A stretch of 64,000 nt of DNA from Eudromia elegans (lineage: Eukaryota > Chordata > Aves > Tinamiformes > Tinamidae). Position 1 is the first letter of the stretch. The number at the start of each line of letters is the position of its first letter. Location: contig PTEX01000048.1 of NCBI GenBank assembly GCA_003342815.1, positions 3,846,568 to 3,910,567 on the forward strand. Direction: 5' to 3'. Below are positions 50,732 to 62,261 of this stretch, piece by piece. The translations under genes and the position numbers were made by a program. The notes under the pieces were generated by a model that was given only the letters and a program-made list of their open reading frames with translations, ran no database searches and had not been told where the DNA came from.

Positions 50732-50960
50732 GTGGTGCACTGGCTCCTGGTGATTGCCATCACCACAGCAGGAGTGGGGAAGGAGAAGCGGATCTTCTTC
50801 CATGTGGCCACTGAGGACAGCCTGGAGGAGCTGTACAAACCAGAGCTGTTTGTGCTAACACAGACCTAGACGTGCGAGCTGAGCTCTCCAGCCAGTGTGC
50901 TGTGCTGGTGGGGAACACATCTGCGAAAAGGTGGTGCTGCAAATTCACAACACGCTCAGG
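50732..50960 (+). pseudogene. Possible decayed coding remnant, family unassigned
   Basis: The frame from 50732 is open for 45 codons with protein-like composition (ITTAGVGKEKRIFFHVATED, then SLEELYKPELFVLTQ) before TAG at 50867-50869. A one-base-shifted frame continues DLDVRAELSSQCAVLVGN and then TSAKRWCCKF. Third positions are GC-rich, unlike the surrounding AT-rich DNA. There is a faint, unverified resemblance to the beta-barrel part of transglutaminases. It could be chance. No start, splice sites or poly-A tail clearly support a gene. Confidence 0.2.
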
Positions 50961-53324
50961 CCTTCCAGCTCTGGAAATTCAGCCTGCTGGTGATCTCTTT
51001 GCAATTCTCTTTATTTCTTTTCCTTTATTTGTTATCTTTTTTTTTTTTTTCTTTTTTTTCTAGCATCAAATTGTGTCTGTCTCTCTGTAGGACTGCCAGA
51101 CATGATAGCTGTGGAGAAGACAAAGAAGGAATCATTTGAAACACTGAAATCAGATTTTCTGAAGAGCTGGGAGCTGGATTTATTCCCATTCAACAGCTAC
51201 TGGCTGGGTCAGATTTTCCAAGGAGTTCAGCCAGCAGCACTGAGTGATTCCCTCTGGGACACTGGCACCGCACTTTGCAAGAGGCCTTGCTCAGAAAGAC
51301 ACCAAAGCCTTCTAGAAAGAGAGGATAATCACCATCACAGAGGGAGGTCAACTTTATTTATCTTAATCTAACCCATAAGGCTCATTTAGGTGATGGCAAT
51401 GCAGAGGGAAGGGGGTTGACTCTTTTACAAACCTTCAATAATTACTGCATCACTAAGGACTAGGTGTTGCCCCTGCTGAGCACGGTGCTCCTTGCTATGA
51501 CCCAGAAAAGCTTAGGAGCTCACTGTGAACTTTCAGGTAGGACTATCCTCACCTGACATTGACTTCTAACTGAGGTGTCTCTGCCACCAGTGGAGTGAGA
51601 TAAGCATCACTTATTAAATGCCATTTGTCTTGCCCATCTTGGCATTCTCCGAGCATGGAAGGAACCACCTTATCTTCCAGAAGACCAGCTCTGGCCTGAC
51701 ATGTAGCCTTAGGATAGCAACGTCTGATTAGTAGGAAGTGCACCAGGCAAGAGTCCTGGACAGCCCCCACTCAGAGGGATGACTAACGTCCCCCACTCAG
51801 CTTGCCCCTGTGCTGGGGGAAAGCTCTCATGAACATCATTGCAAATCAGGGGTGAGCTGCACGAGGTCTAGGAAGAAAGAGCCCATAAGACTGTATTGGT
51901 TTACAACCAAGGAAGGGAATTTTTTGTAGCCTACAAGATCCCTGCTGGGGAGCACAGAGAAATACTTCTCTTTCATCAGCACAACTGGAATTAATCTGGA
52001 TTTATTCTAGTGTAAAGAACAAAATTCAGTCTGTAATTTTACACTCCTGTCTCCTTCCTCTACTCCCCAATGTGCATTAAAAATTAGTCCTGAGCCCGGC
52101 ACTGAAGAAGAGACAACATGAGGTCACACATGCTAAGAGTGTTTGAGAAATGTTGTTTATATGATAGGGTCATCATCTGAGACAGAGGAAGAGACAGAGG
52201 GGAGGGGAAACAGGGACAAAATACTTGGGAAAGGATGGAAAACAGTAAAAAAGAGTGGTTACTCAATCTCAGGATAAATTTAGAACAAATAAATATGCAA
52301 ATATGATGTTGACTCATTCCCTGTAGGCATCTTGTCCCTTAGGAGGAACTTGGAAGGTCAAATGTGAAAAAGAAAAGCATTTCTTTGGGACAACAATACC
52401 ATTTTTCACTATTTGAATTTAACTTTGTCTTTCTGTTTTTCTGTCTTTCTGTTTCTGTCTGCTTCTGTTTTTTTCATTTGTTTGTTTCTTTGTTTATTTT
52501 AATCAGAGATGTGGTAACTTCATGGACATAGGTAACTTAAACTGTCCCAGGGAACATTTTCAGGAGAGGGCCCTTATTTGTCTTTGCTGAGAAATTGTCT
52601 GAATTATCCTGGGCAAACTTTGGGCCTGGCCTGAGCTGTGCCCAGGTTGGTAGCAGCTGTGCTCCTGGTTGGTAGCAGGGGCCGGAGACCACGCGCAGTA
52701 GCAGTTTGGATGCAGTGTGAACATGAACAACCAGACAAATTTTGCTCCTATGTTCTATTTACTAACACAGACACAGCAGTGTTTTGGGCCAAAATTCAGT
52801 AAAATATATAAATCTACACCGGCCAGAAATAGCTAAGGGTTGATTTCTGAAAGGCTTTGGGGTGGGAATTCATGAGATGGTTGAGCACAAGGGTCCTCTT
52901 TGCTTCCTGGCCTTGGGCCGTGCTATCCTGCCCCTTCACTTTGCTGACTCTGCTGCATGTCCAACCTCTATCTGAGCTGAATTTGCTCAGTAAAACAGCA
53001 ATAAATGGCACATTTCCCCACATTTATTTTTGTTGTACCGACGCAAACTGACTCAGCAAATGGTCAAAGAAGAAGACCTGATAGTAGAGGTGCAAGGACA
53101 GTGAGGAGAGTGGAGATTTTGAGCCTGTATGAGGGAACAGGAAGGATCCATAATACTCTGAGTGGGTCTTCAGTTTCATCTGTGAATATACCACCAATGA
53201 CCGTGGGATCCCTCAAATAGGCATAGCCTTAATTACGTTCCTTAACTGGGCCTTCCCCTTTGGCAGGTCTGCTCTGTTGTGCATTGTCTTCTCTCTTTCC
53301 TTTTGCAGCCTGTATAACATTCAC

Positions 53325-53371
53325 ATCTCTCATTTCTCTTCTCTGCCAATCTCTCATTTCTCTTCTCTGCC
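53325..53371. repeat. 24-bp tandem duplication
   Basis: ATCTCTCATTTCTCTTCTCTGCCA occurs twice in tandem (53325-53348 and 53349-53371, the second copy lacking the last base). Pyrimidine-rich. Confidence 0.95.
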
Positions 53372-53937
53372 GTGCCTTGACCCGTGTTTTGATAGGGAAC
53401 ATGTGCACATTTCCTAAATGTGCAATCTTGTGCATATGTTGCTAATGCCAAGGATGAGCCTATTCTGTATCAGAAACAGATTCATCTATGGGGGAGGGAG
53501 CAACCTATATTTTAGTATGGATGATATCTCCTGATATTTGGCAGTTAAAGATCAAAAATCTTTGAACGGTCTGAGCTTATGATTTATTGCAAAATTGGAC
53601 CAATCCATGCTAAGAAGCCAAGTTTCAGTACATCACCACAACATCCTATTTTCAGGTGTTTCACTGCCATTTCTTATCACAATTAAGATAGCCAAATATC
53701 AGCTCTTCCCAAGAGAAGTTACCAATTCAATCAAAAGGTACTAGTTAGAAGTGTGGAAACTCCCCAAAAGTCAGGCAGTCTTCAAAACATAAAAATCAGG
53801 AATGAGCAAAACCAACAAAATGACTAGAAAATTAGGAAAGCTTGGAAAAAAAATATTAAAAATCAAAGAGAACTTTAATTGCGATTTGAGCAAACTCCAG
53901 TCAATAATTATGCAGAACTTAACTCTTTTGGGACATT

Positions 53938-54015
53938 CTTGAATACTAAGAATTGCTATCTTGAATACTAGATTATGAATACTAGATCTTGAATACTAGA
54001 ATCTTGAATAGTAAG
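53938..54015. repeat. Degenerate tandem repeat of CTTGAATACTAGA
   Basis: GAATACTAAG/GAATACTAGA units start at about 53941, 53963, 53977, 53991 and 54006 with variable spacers. An imperfect minisatellite. Confidence 0.9.
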
Positions 54016-55000
54016 ATTAAATTGTCATCCATTTTTAGTAATAGGTTGTATATTTTTGGTCCTAGAATCTTTTGAATAATAGGGCTGACTAGTTTTAGTG
54101 AAGTATCTTATATCCCATATCCATGTAAATTTATAGTACCCCCTTTTAAAGGGGCACAGAGAGATACAGGCAAGGCAAGTGTTAGAATAAATCTAAAGCT
54201 TCTCAGCTTATGGGTGGTCCATGAGGCAATGCCACCTAGACAAGCCTAGACTGTGTTGAAAGTCTTCTGTTGTGCAGTTGTGTTAAGGACCAGGCTATTG
54301 GCAGGATCCAAGCCAATGTAAGGGATATAACTGTGCATTGAGGGGAACACCAGAGCAGTATACTTGTTTCCAGAATGTGTACATTATGAAGAAGTTTTTT
54401 TTCCCCTTCTGTCCAAGATTTAATGGAAAGTTAAAAAAAATTTAAAAAAAATATCAAATTTGAACAATGTAAAGGTATCAGCCAGTTTCAACACAGAGAA
54501 ATAGCTTAGAGAAAGTACAAGATGTCATTCTGAATCTTCCACCTGGTAGATCTCACTCTAGCCTGGGCTGCTATTTGGTACCACACCAGGTACGTCTGCA
54601 CCGTTTTCATGAAATAATCAATTTTCAGGAACTTCATGCCTTTACTCCATAGACCCTCTGAATGAAAACTGTGTATCTTGAATTTCTCAATGCGTTTGTG
54701 ACAGAAACATGAACTTTCCTGTTCATGAAAGAGTATCCACATTGTGATAACAACACAACAAGAGGTGCTGGTGTTGATGGGTCCAGACATGATGTGTCCC
54801 AACCTGTTTCAACACTGGGGCTCACCACTATCCTCCCATGGGCACAGCCACCTCTACGTACAGTGTGATGCCTTCACATAAAGCCTCCTTCTCTGGCAGC
54901 GTCAACTTATACATGTGTATATGATCGGGGTGAGGAGCAGAAAGTTATGGCATGCTAGCTGTGGGGTGGAGGCCATGCAGAACACAGGAGGTGCCAATGT

Positions 55001-55102
55001 CACAGAATCACAGAATGGTTGAGGTTGGAAGGGACCTCTAGAGATCATCTAGTCCAACTTCCCGGCTCCAGCAATGGCACCTATAGCATGTGGCACAGGG
55101 TC
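55001..55102 (-). mobile_element. Short CR1 3'-end fragment
   Basis: CACAGAATCACAGAATGGTTGAGGTTGGAAGGGACCTCTAGAGATCATCTAGTCCAAC, followed by CACCTATAGCATGTGGCACAGGGT, is the reverse complement of the CR1 3' terminus. Only about 100 bp is present, an extreme 5' truncation. Confidence 0.92.
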
Positions 55103-55479
55103 AGATGCGCAATGTCACTGGCTATCCTCTCATGACTCTGGGCGGCCTAGTTCTGCATCTCTTTCTACCAGCCTTGCCCACTTGCACTAGTGAAAAGAGT
55201 CTAAATGTGATTGAAGCATTCATTCAGCTCAGAAGGATGTGACATTATATGCAGTTATGCTGACTGCCCCTTAACCAAAAAAGGGGGAAAGTAATTGTTG
55301 TGGTAAAGCTTTCCTCACTCACAATGTAAACATTCATCTCAGATCCTCAAAAGGTCAGGGAAGGCAGAGGAACAGAAGACGTACCCCACACATGCTCATT
55401 TCAGTGACTCCACATTTCCTCCTCCTCAAAAGTTAGAAAGCTGCACTGCCCCTGGGGAGAAAGCGTGATGCTCTAACAA

Positions 55480-55570
55480 CGCGTAGCCGCCGCCGCCGCG
55501 GTTCTGGCACAAGCGGAGCTGACGGCCACACTTTCACCAGCGGATCACTCAAGGCAACGGAGAATTCGGT
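55480..55570. other. Small CpG-rich patch with (GCC)n
   Basis: ACGCGTAGCCGCCGCCGCCGCGG followed by AAGCGGAGCTGACGGCC and CAGCGGATCACTC. A dense CpG cluster of about 90 bp in otherwise AT-rich DNA. No gene start was recognised beside it. Confidence 0.5.
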
Positions 55571-55970
55571 TCAGGGAGAATTCGGGGAAATTGCTTTTTT
55601 AATGACAGGGCAGGAGTTTCACCCACCTCTTTCACCCTATCCTGGATGCTTCAGTGAGTAGTTATCTGTATGAATTGGCTCCCGCTGTCAGTCTGAGTCA
55701 TTTTTCTGAGTCTTAGGTTTTAAGGGATTTTTTTTTTGTGGCTGCACATGGACTCTGGTTTTGTCCCTGGCATCTCTACAGGAAACTCAGCCCCACAGCT
55801 CTGGTGTCAGACTCAGCAAAACAGCCTTAGACTGAGTGGGAAGTGCTAGACCCTCTGGGATAATGGAGACAGCGCAGAGAGGCAGGGTGAGGTTGCCCCA
55901 TCACCCTTGTTATTCTAGTTTTGTGGATAACCAGAAGGTTACAGCCCGCAGCACTTCTGCCAGTCAGAGC

Positions 55971-55988
55971 TATTTTTAATTAAAAATA
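55971..55988. promoter_or_regulatory. Perfect 18-bp palindrome of two MEF2-like sites
   Basis: TATTTTTAATTAAAAATA, preceded by C to give CTATTTTTAA. The two halves are opposed MEF2-type A/T cores. The palindrome is seen directly; binding is inference. Confidence 0.45.
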
Positions 55989-58900
55989 AAACCAGGAAGT
56001 TTTTAATAGGGACAAACCAATAATGGGTTGTGTCGCTGGCAAGTTCTAAAAATTATACTGCAGCGTCGTTGTTAAAAGACAAAAACATCATTTCTGTTAT
56101 TTTCTTTTCTCTTTCCTTTTTTTTCTATTTTTTTTTCCCTTTTTGTTTTCCTTTTAAAGATCAGCCATGGACCCAAAGCTTCTCTTGCTTAAGACATCTA
56201 CATTTAAAAGGACTCAGGAGCTGAAAACTTAGCCTGTGACATTGATTCTTACATATATAACCTGAGAAGGATTTGGACACCAGTATGTTCTATGCAGATA
56301 TTGCCCTTGTATCTTTTGTGCTTATATCACACCTTACTCTCCAAAAGCCCCACAAGGTATGAGATTATATGTGGTAGCTCACCAGTGATCAAACAAGAAT
56401 TAACTGGAAGGTGTGCAACCCATTTGCCCAGTAGAAAATAAAAATGTGTGTGATGAAAAAAATTATGGCTTCGGCTCAAAGGACTGAGGAGATCAATTTT
56501 TCAAGAAATTATCCCTATTATTAACCATTTATTAAGGAAAAGCTTATCGAATGTGGTCATTACTCTGTTTAGCACACAAGGCTGATGAGATGGGCTCGTG
56601 ACATGAGGAGTAGGGCTGACCTGTGTGTAGGGTGAATTGATGTCGTGAAGGAGAGAAAAGCAGATATATGGTGATATTCAATACAGAAAACCCAAGGATA
56701 TTGCATTGGAAATAATGGAAAATTTTTGCTGTAACAACAAGGCCATTGGCTGGAAGTAGCTGAGATGGAGAAGGCATTGGTCTATCAGCTAACAACGTTG
56801 TGATTCTGAGCCAATACTATAACCAAACCAGAACATGACCAAAGTCTTCTCAGGACATATTAAGCAAGGGAGACACTATATTGTGCATACTTTTGTACAA
56901 GAGTTGTAATAGCGCCTACTTTCAAGAAAGACTCAAGAAGGAGTTATCTGTGGGGTTCACAAAGCTGACCAGAGAATCAATGACATGAAACTAGACTAAT
57001 GGGCACCATTAAAGGGACTAATTCAGGGTGCAGAAAAAACCTTGGCACATTTGCATGAAACTTTCCTCAAGACAAATTAGCTGTTCTCTTTTCAGTTGAG
57101 TTGTGCCTGGATGTGAAGTAGCTCCAGTGGGGCTTTGGAGGCAGAGGATTGAAAGTGAGAGAATCTGTGTAGGCTCTGCTCTACTGAATACCCTTTGGTG
57201 GAAACACAGCAGCAGCCTCCTGGTGTCAGCCCACAGTGTCCACTCGAATGTGTCGTCAACCTCTTCTGAAGCCTCTATCAGTCACTGTTGGTGACTGGTG
57301 GCTCATCGCTCTGGATGAAATGAGCAGCTATTCCCAGTTTGGCAGCCTGGCAATTTTTGTTTCCCTGGGAACTGGCAACTGCCCACATACATGGAACCAC
57401 TGTGCAGGAATCCATAATTAATGTCACATTTGCTCTACCATCAGTCTAGACACATTTGTCTAAACTATTGTTTTTAAAAAAGAAATAAAAATACAAAAAA
57501 AATCAGTCCCCAACAGACAGGGAGTAGAGAGTAAATAAAGCCTGGCAGGGTCTTTTGCCTTTGATCACTTTTGCTACATTCCTATTTGTCTTCTTTAAAG
57601 CTTAGGCACAGATTTGCAGAAAGTGGTTTCTTTTACTGTCTTTGGCCTTGGACTTACCCTGTTAGCTGGAATCACATAAGCAGAAAGGATGTTGAATAGA
57701 GCAGCCACAGCATTCAGGATTAAGCAGAGCTGTGCTGTGCATTATTTGTGTACATTTTATTATTGTTTTATTTTTATGCAATTTTCCTCAATCTGCAAAC
57801 ATCCAGAAGAGCACAGAAATAGTTTCACGTATCTTTAAAGTCTAGTTTTTTGTAACTGCCACACTAAAGGAATAACATTATGGAGCACTTTTGGACCAGA
57901 AGTAAATGGTTAAACATCCAGTCAAAAATACAGAGAAAAATTCGCTAGGTAGGATGCTGATTTGTTAAATGCTTTGTCACAGTCCTGTGTATATTTTTTT
58001 CTCCAAGGCAATGAGTGCCCAAATAATTCCTGCCCATACAGTGGGGATGAGCATAGTCAAGGGACTGACTCCAAAAGTTGGATGAAAACACCCCGTTTTA
58101 GAGGCTAAAAGAGCACGATAACTTGCACATGGGCCATTTGATGTCAGAGTTCCTCTACAGAACCACAAAACAGACTCTGACACTGGTTAGTTTACTAGTA
58201 TAGGTGTAGTCAGGAGGTGCAGCTGTCCTGTAAGCTTGGCATTTCTTGTGTTAAGTCTTGATTGCATGACCTTGCATTTGACTTTTTAATCATAACACAT
58301 GGATGGGCTTCTTCTCATTGAATTTCTGTTCTCTAAAGCTATGTGGCTAGATTAAGTCACAAATTTCTCTTTCCTTAGTAGATGGTAGAGAATGACAGCC
58401 GTCTCTTCTAGGAGACACTTTGTGCCATCTATTATTTTAGCCTTGTCTCTCAGTAAGTACAGGAGTATTGGACCCTGTGACAGCTCCCTTTCCTCCCCAT
58501 CATTTCTTACGAGAACCTAAGCAGTTACCTTAGAAATGGTTCCAGTGCATAAATTTGAGTATTTGCAGATGCAAATATGTAGCTGTGACTAAATGTCTTG
58601 ATAGATGATGAAAATATGATCAATAGACTGAGTGGAGTCTGGGGTACAGCTCTGACTGGATCTAGACGTCTACAGAAAGATGGATATTTCTGAAAGCATT
58701 GATGCTGGGATCATATCTCCTCTGACTACAGCAGGGGTCTGGAAGCCTAGCGTACACGCAGACATGCATCTTGGTCACCTAGGCCTGACTCATGCCACTC
58801 TAACTTATAAATAAACCATTTAGGTGAGGACTCCCAAATATGAAGCTGATCTGTCGCTGACCTAATCCCTCTGGAGAAATGACCTATTCTCACTGCTCTA

Positions 58901-60079
58901 ACTGTCTAGCAAAGTTTATGCAATCTGCAAAATCTGCCTGCAGTGATTCTTTTTCTTTTTTTTTTCCAAGATAGATGAGTTAGAATGACCTCAAGCCCAC
59001 TCTTTAGAGATCATATCTCCCTATTTATAATATTTCAAAGTTCCTATTAACATGATATCACCACAGAAACCTTCTAAGTGGGGGTACAGAAGAGCTGGCT
59101 TTCATTTTTAATGCATCCAAACATTTATGCCAACTTCATCTAGAAAGTTTCTGAGCATTTAACAAAGGATACAAACACAGAACCATGACAGTTTATATAT
59201 TTAATTTCTCTGATTTCACTCTATTGCTAACAAGATGACTATCAGTAAGAAATTAAGCTCTAGAATGCTCTCCACACAGGCCTAAATATACTCTTGTTGA
59301 AATAAAAGGTAAAAATATTGAATTTAAGGGGAAAGAGATACACTAGCATCAAATGTCTTGGAAACAAACCCCCTAACTTATTGTGTAAAATCTGAGAGAA
59401 TCATGTCATAGGTAAAGTTTGCAGGCAGTTTGCATGAAAAAGGTTTTTTATTTCATTGAGTGCTAATGACGCTAATATGTTTCAGTCTGAATGATGGGAT
59501 ATAGAAAAGAAGAACATTTAAGAGAAACTTAAACAAGCAGAAGGATTAAGGAAGAAAATCAGGAGAGTGAACTAAGGAAGAAGCATAGTGCTTCATTTTC
59601 TTGATGCAAACAGCCAAGATCTCACCTAAAGCTCAGGTGCATTAATAAGATGCAGTTGGACAAGATTACATTTTGTCTTCTAAATGCATTTTGATGAAAA
59701 CAGTCATTCAGCTCTTCCATTCAAAGTTTATATTTCAATTTAAGAGCCCATAAGTTTATTCTAGTCTCATACTGTTCATAGAGTTTTGGAGGGCAGAGTA
59801 AAACATTTTCATAGGGAAAAAACAAGAACAGGAGAAAAAAAAAAGCACATCTTGAAGATGGGTTTGGTTTCATACAACATTTGCAAGTATCTGTTTGGTG
59901 TCCCTTTTGTACCACATCCCAACAAACCAAACTCAGAGAGAGTGCTGAAAGGCCAGTTCATGTCTTCAGGAGCTCGGAACACAATGGAATTACCAATGCC
60001 CATCACTTTCCCTCTTCTAGGCATGTAAACATCTCTCTGACCTCCTCCCATGCGCCTACATACACACTAAGCTCCCTCT

Positions 60080-60420
60080 CCCTTGCCCTGAATCAGCATC
60101 AGCAAAGAACCGATAACCTGCAAGTTGGTTGAGGCACAAGACATACAATTAGCTGTGAAATAAAAAACAGCTGGTGCAACTGAATAGCTGTTATTCTGAG
60201 CACATGAACCTGAAAAGATACTGTTTATTTTATAAGACAAACAAAATTTCCCTGCTGCTTCATCTAAGAGAGCATCTACCATTGGGAGCTGTCCGTTTTC
60301 ATTTAGCCGTTCTGGTGCCAGGGCTCCCTGTGCAGGAGTTATAAACAAAGAGCAGAAAGTATCGCTTTCCATGCTAATTTGACAGTAAACAGTACAAATT
60401 TGACTGTGCAGCTGTTTATT
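60080..60420. promoter_or_regulatory. Candidate conserved non-coding element
   Basis: A repeat-free block with GAGTTATAAACAAAGAGCAG (FOX- and SOX-like cores), GTGAAATAAAAAACAGCTGG with an E-box, CATGCTAATTTGACAG (homeodomain- and MEIS-like), and GCAGCTGTTTATTG. Not coding on either strand. Conservation untested. Confidence 0.3.
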
Positions 60421-61074
60421 GATACAAAAAAACCCAAACCAAACTGAAACAGAAAAACAAAAAACAAAATCCAATTTGATATACAATACAGTAGCCAGTG
60501 GGCTGGGAGTGCACAGTTTATTAAACTCAAGGATCCAGAGTAGCCACAATCTCTTTCTGCAAAGCACACATCAGGAGATTCTGTGATTGCTGGCTTTCTC
60601 CTTGCAGCAGAGGAAGCTATGGAAACTCACGACTTAGTTCAAGATGAGATCTGTTTTTTTTTTTCCAAGGATGCCTTGGAGAGAATATCTCTGTAAACTT
60701 TTCTTATATAACTACTCTCTGGTCTCTGTAATGCCAATAAAAGAATTAGAATTTACTTCCACAGTGTCTGCTTAAGCTTGCAATATCTTAATGTGGAAAA
60801 TAGGTCTTATATGTTTAACTGTAAGACATTTTCTGTATTAAAATAGATTAAATGTCATATTGTATAAAATGGAGAATGACAGTGTTTGTGAGGAATAAAA
60901 TGAAACTGACACTGAAGTTGCTCTGATATCATTTTGAGATAAAAATGATCAAGGGAAATCAACCACAGGTGTATTGGTTTATTTAAATAAACATATATAT
61001 TTCAGTTGGTAGAATTCAGACTATGGACTTAATAACTCCTGAGAAGAATGGCCTTAGTTTATATAATGTTAGAG

Positions 61075-61290
61075 ACCTTAAGGGCAGTCCCTTTTGCCTT
61101 CTCTATATTCTTTGTGGCCAGGGTCACTGCCCAATTCAGTAGCAAGCCCACATTTCCCCTGCTCTTTGCTGTTGATGTATTTAGAGAAGTATTTCTTGCT
61201 GTTCTTGGCACTCGTCATTAGCTTAAACTCCAGATGGTCCTTGGCCTTCCTAGAGCCATCCCTGAACACTCATACAATGTTCCTGGCTCC
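61075..61290 (-). mobile_element. CR1 ORF2 fragment from the endonuclease-RT linker
   Basis: The minus strand reads FRDGSRKAKDHLEFKLM, then AKNSKKYFSKYINSKEQGK, matching the CR1 ORF2 stretch with RDGVRKAKAQLE...AKNNKKGFYRYVNQKRK (pattern from memory). It then loses the frame. Upstream on the same strand (61370-61520) lies another stretch recurrent in bird genomes (complement of GAAGAGGCCAAAGTTTG...CTGAAGTCCAGAGTTGTAG), which may belong to the same or a neighbouring insertion. Old and inactive. Confidence 0.75.
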
Positions 61291-61683
61291 TTTGCTTGAC
61301 TTCTTGGTGTATTGGGATGGACTCTTGAGTTTGGAAGAGATAGTCCTTGAATACCAATCAGTTTTCTTGGGCTTATATTCCCTCTAGGGCCCTATCCCAT
61401 TGGATTCTTCCAAGCAGATCTCTGAAGAGGCCAAAGTTTGTTATTCTGAAGTCCAGAGTTGTAGTGCTGCGTTTGGCCTAGCTCCCTGTTCTCAGGATCT
61501 TAAAGAATTCCTACCTGAGGACTTCCAACCTTCCTTCATTTGTGTTTGTAGTTTTGGCCTAAAGCTACTAGACCATAGTAGATATTTTTGTTGTTGCTGT
61601 TACTTTGAGTAGTGAGGAATAAATTCTAGGGAGATGCTATTCTGTTGGGTTTGTTTTTTCAATAATATTGCAGGTATGATATT

Positions 61684-61841
61684 TTTTCCTTTTCCTTTTC
61701 CTTTTCCTTTTCCTTTTCCTTTTCCTTTTCCTTTCCTTTTCCTTTTCTTTTCCTTTTCCTTTTCCTTTTTCTTTTCTTTTCCTTTTCCCTTTCCTTTCCT
61801 TTCCTTTTCCCTTTCCTTTCCTTTTCCCTTTCCTTTCCTTT
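61684..61841. repeat. (CCTTTT)n polypyrimidine repeat abutting an assembly gap
   Basis: At least 158 nt of pure C/T built from CCTTTT with CCCTTT/CCTTT variants, ending at the first N. The true length is unknown because the assembly stops inside the repeat. Confidence 0.97.
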
Positions 61842-62261
61842 NNNNNNNNNNNNNNNNNNNNNNNNNNNNNNNNNNNNNNNNNNNNNNNNNNNNNNNNNNN
61901 NNNNNNNNNNNNNNNNNNNNNNNNNNNNNNNNNNNNNNNNNNNNNNNNNNNNNNNNNNNNNNNNNNNNNNNNNNNNNNNNNNNNNNNNNNNNNNNNNNNN
62001 NNNNNNNNNNNNNNNNNNNNNNNNNNNNNNNNNNNNNNNNNNNNNNNNNNNNNNNNNNNNNNNNNNNNNNNNNNNNNNNNNNNNNNNNNNNNNNNNNNNN
62101 NNNNNNNNNNNNNNNNNNNNNNNNNNNNNNNNNNNNNNNNNNNNNNNNNNNNNNNNNNNNNNNNNNNNNNNNNNNNNNNNNNNNNNNNNNNNNNNNNNNN
62201 NNNNNNNNNNNNNNNNNNNNNNNNNNNNNNNNNNNNNNNNNNNNNNNNNNNNNNNNNNNNN
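61842..62261. other. Assembly gap, 420 N
   Basis: A run of 420 undetermined bases. The right flank does not continue the C/T repeat, so the gap may hide repeat plus other sequence. Confidence 0.99.

Larger units (their letters stand above)
44438..61060. other. Intergenic region downstream of CLIC5
   Basis: No confident gene. In human the next gene beyond the CLIC5 3' end is RUNX2, oriented tail-to-tail (from memory); no RUNX2 coding sequence was recognised. Open frames are short and overlap on both strands. Listed separately are candidate conserved elements at 46.86-47.11, 47.69-48.32 and 60.08-60.42 kb, a purine tract, a possible coding remnant at 50.73 kb, a MEF2-like palindrome and one short CR1. 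From 49 to 60 kb the rest shows nothing beyond AT-rich DNA with T runs. Confidence 0.75.

Noticed and set aside
55538..55560. AGCGGATCACTC resembling the start of 5.8S rRNA
   Set aside because: Only about a dozen bases match, with a deletion, and the following sequence diverges at once. A chance match.
60640..60745. Possible transcript end with AATAAAAG at about 60738
   Set aside because: No upstream coding exon or retrocopy was found. AATAAA is frequent by chance in AT-rich DNA.
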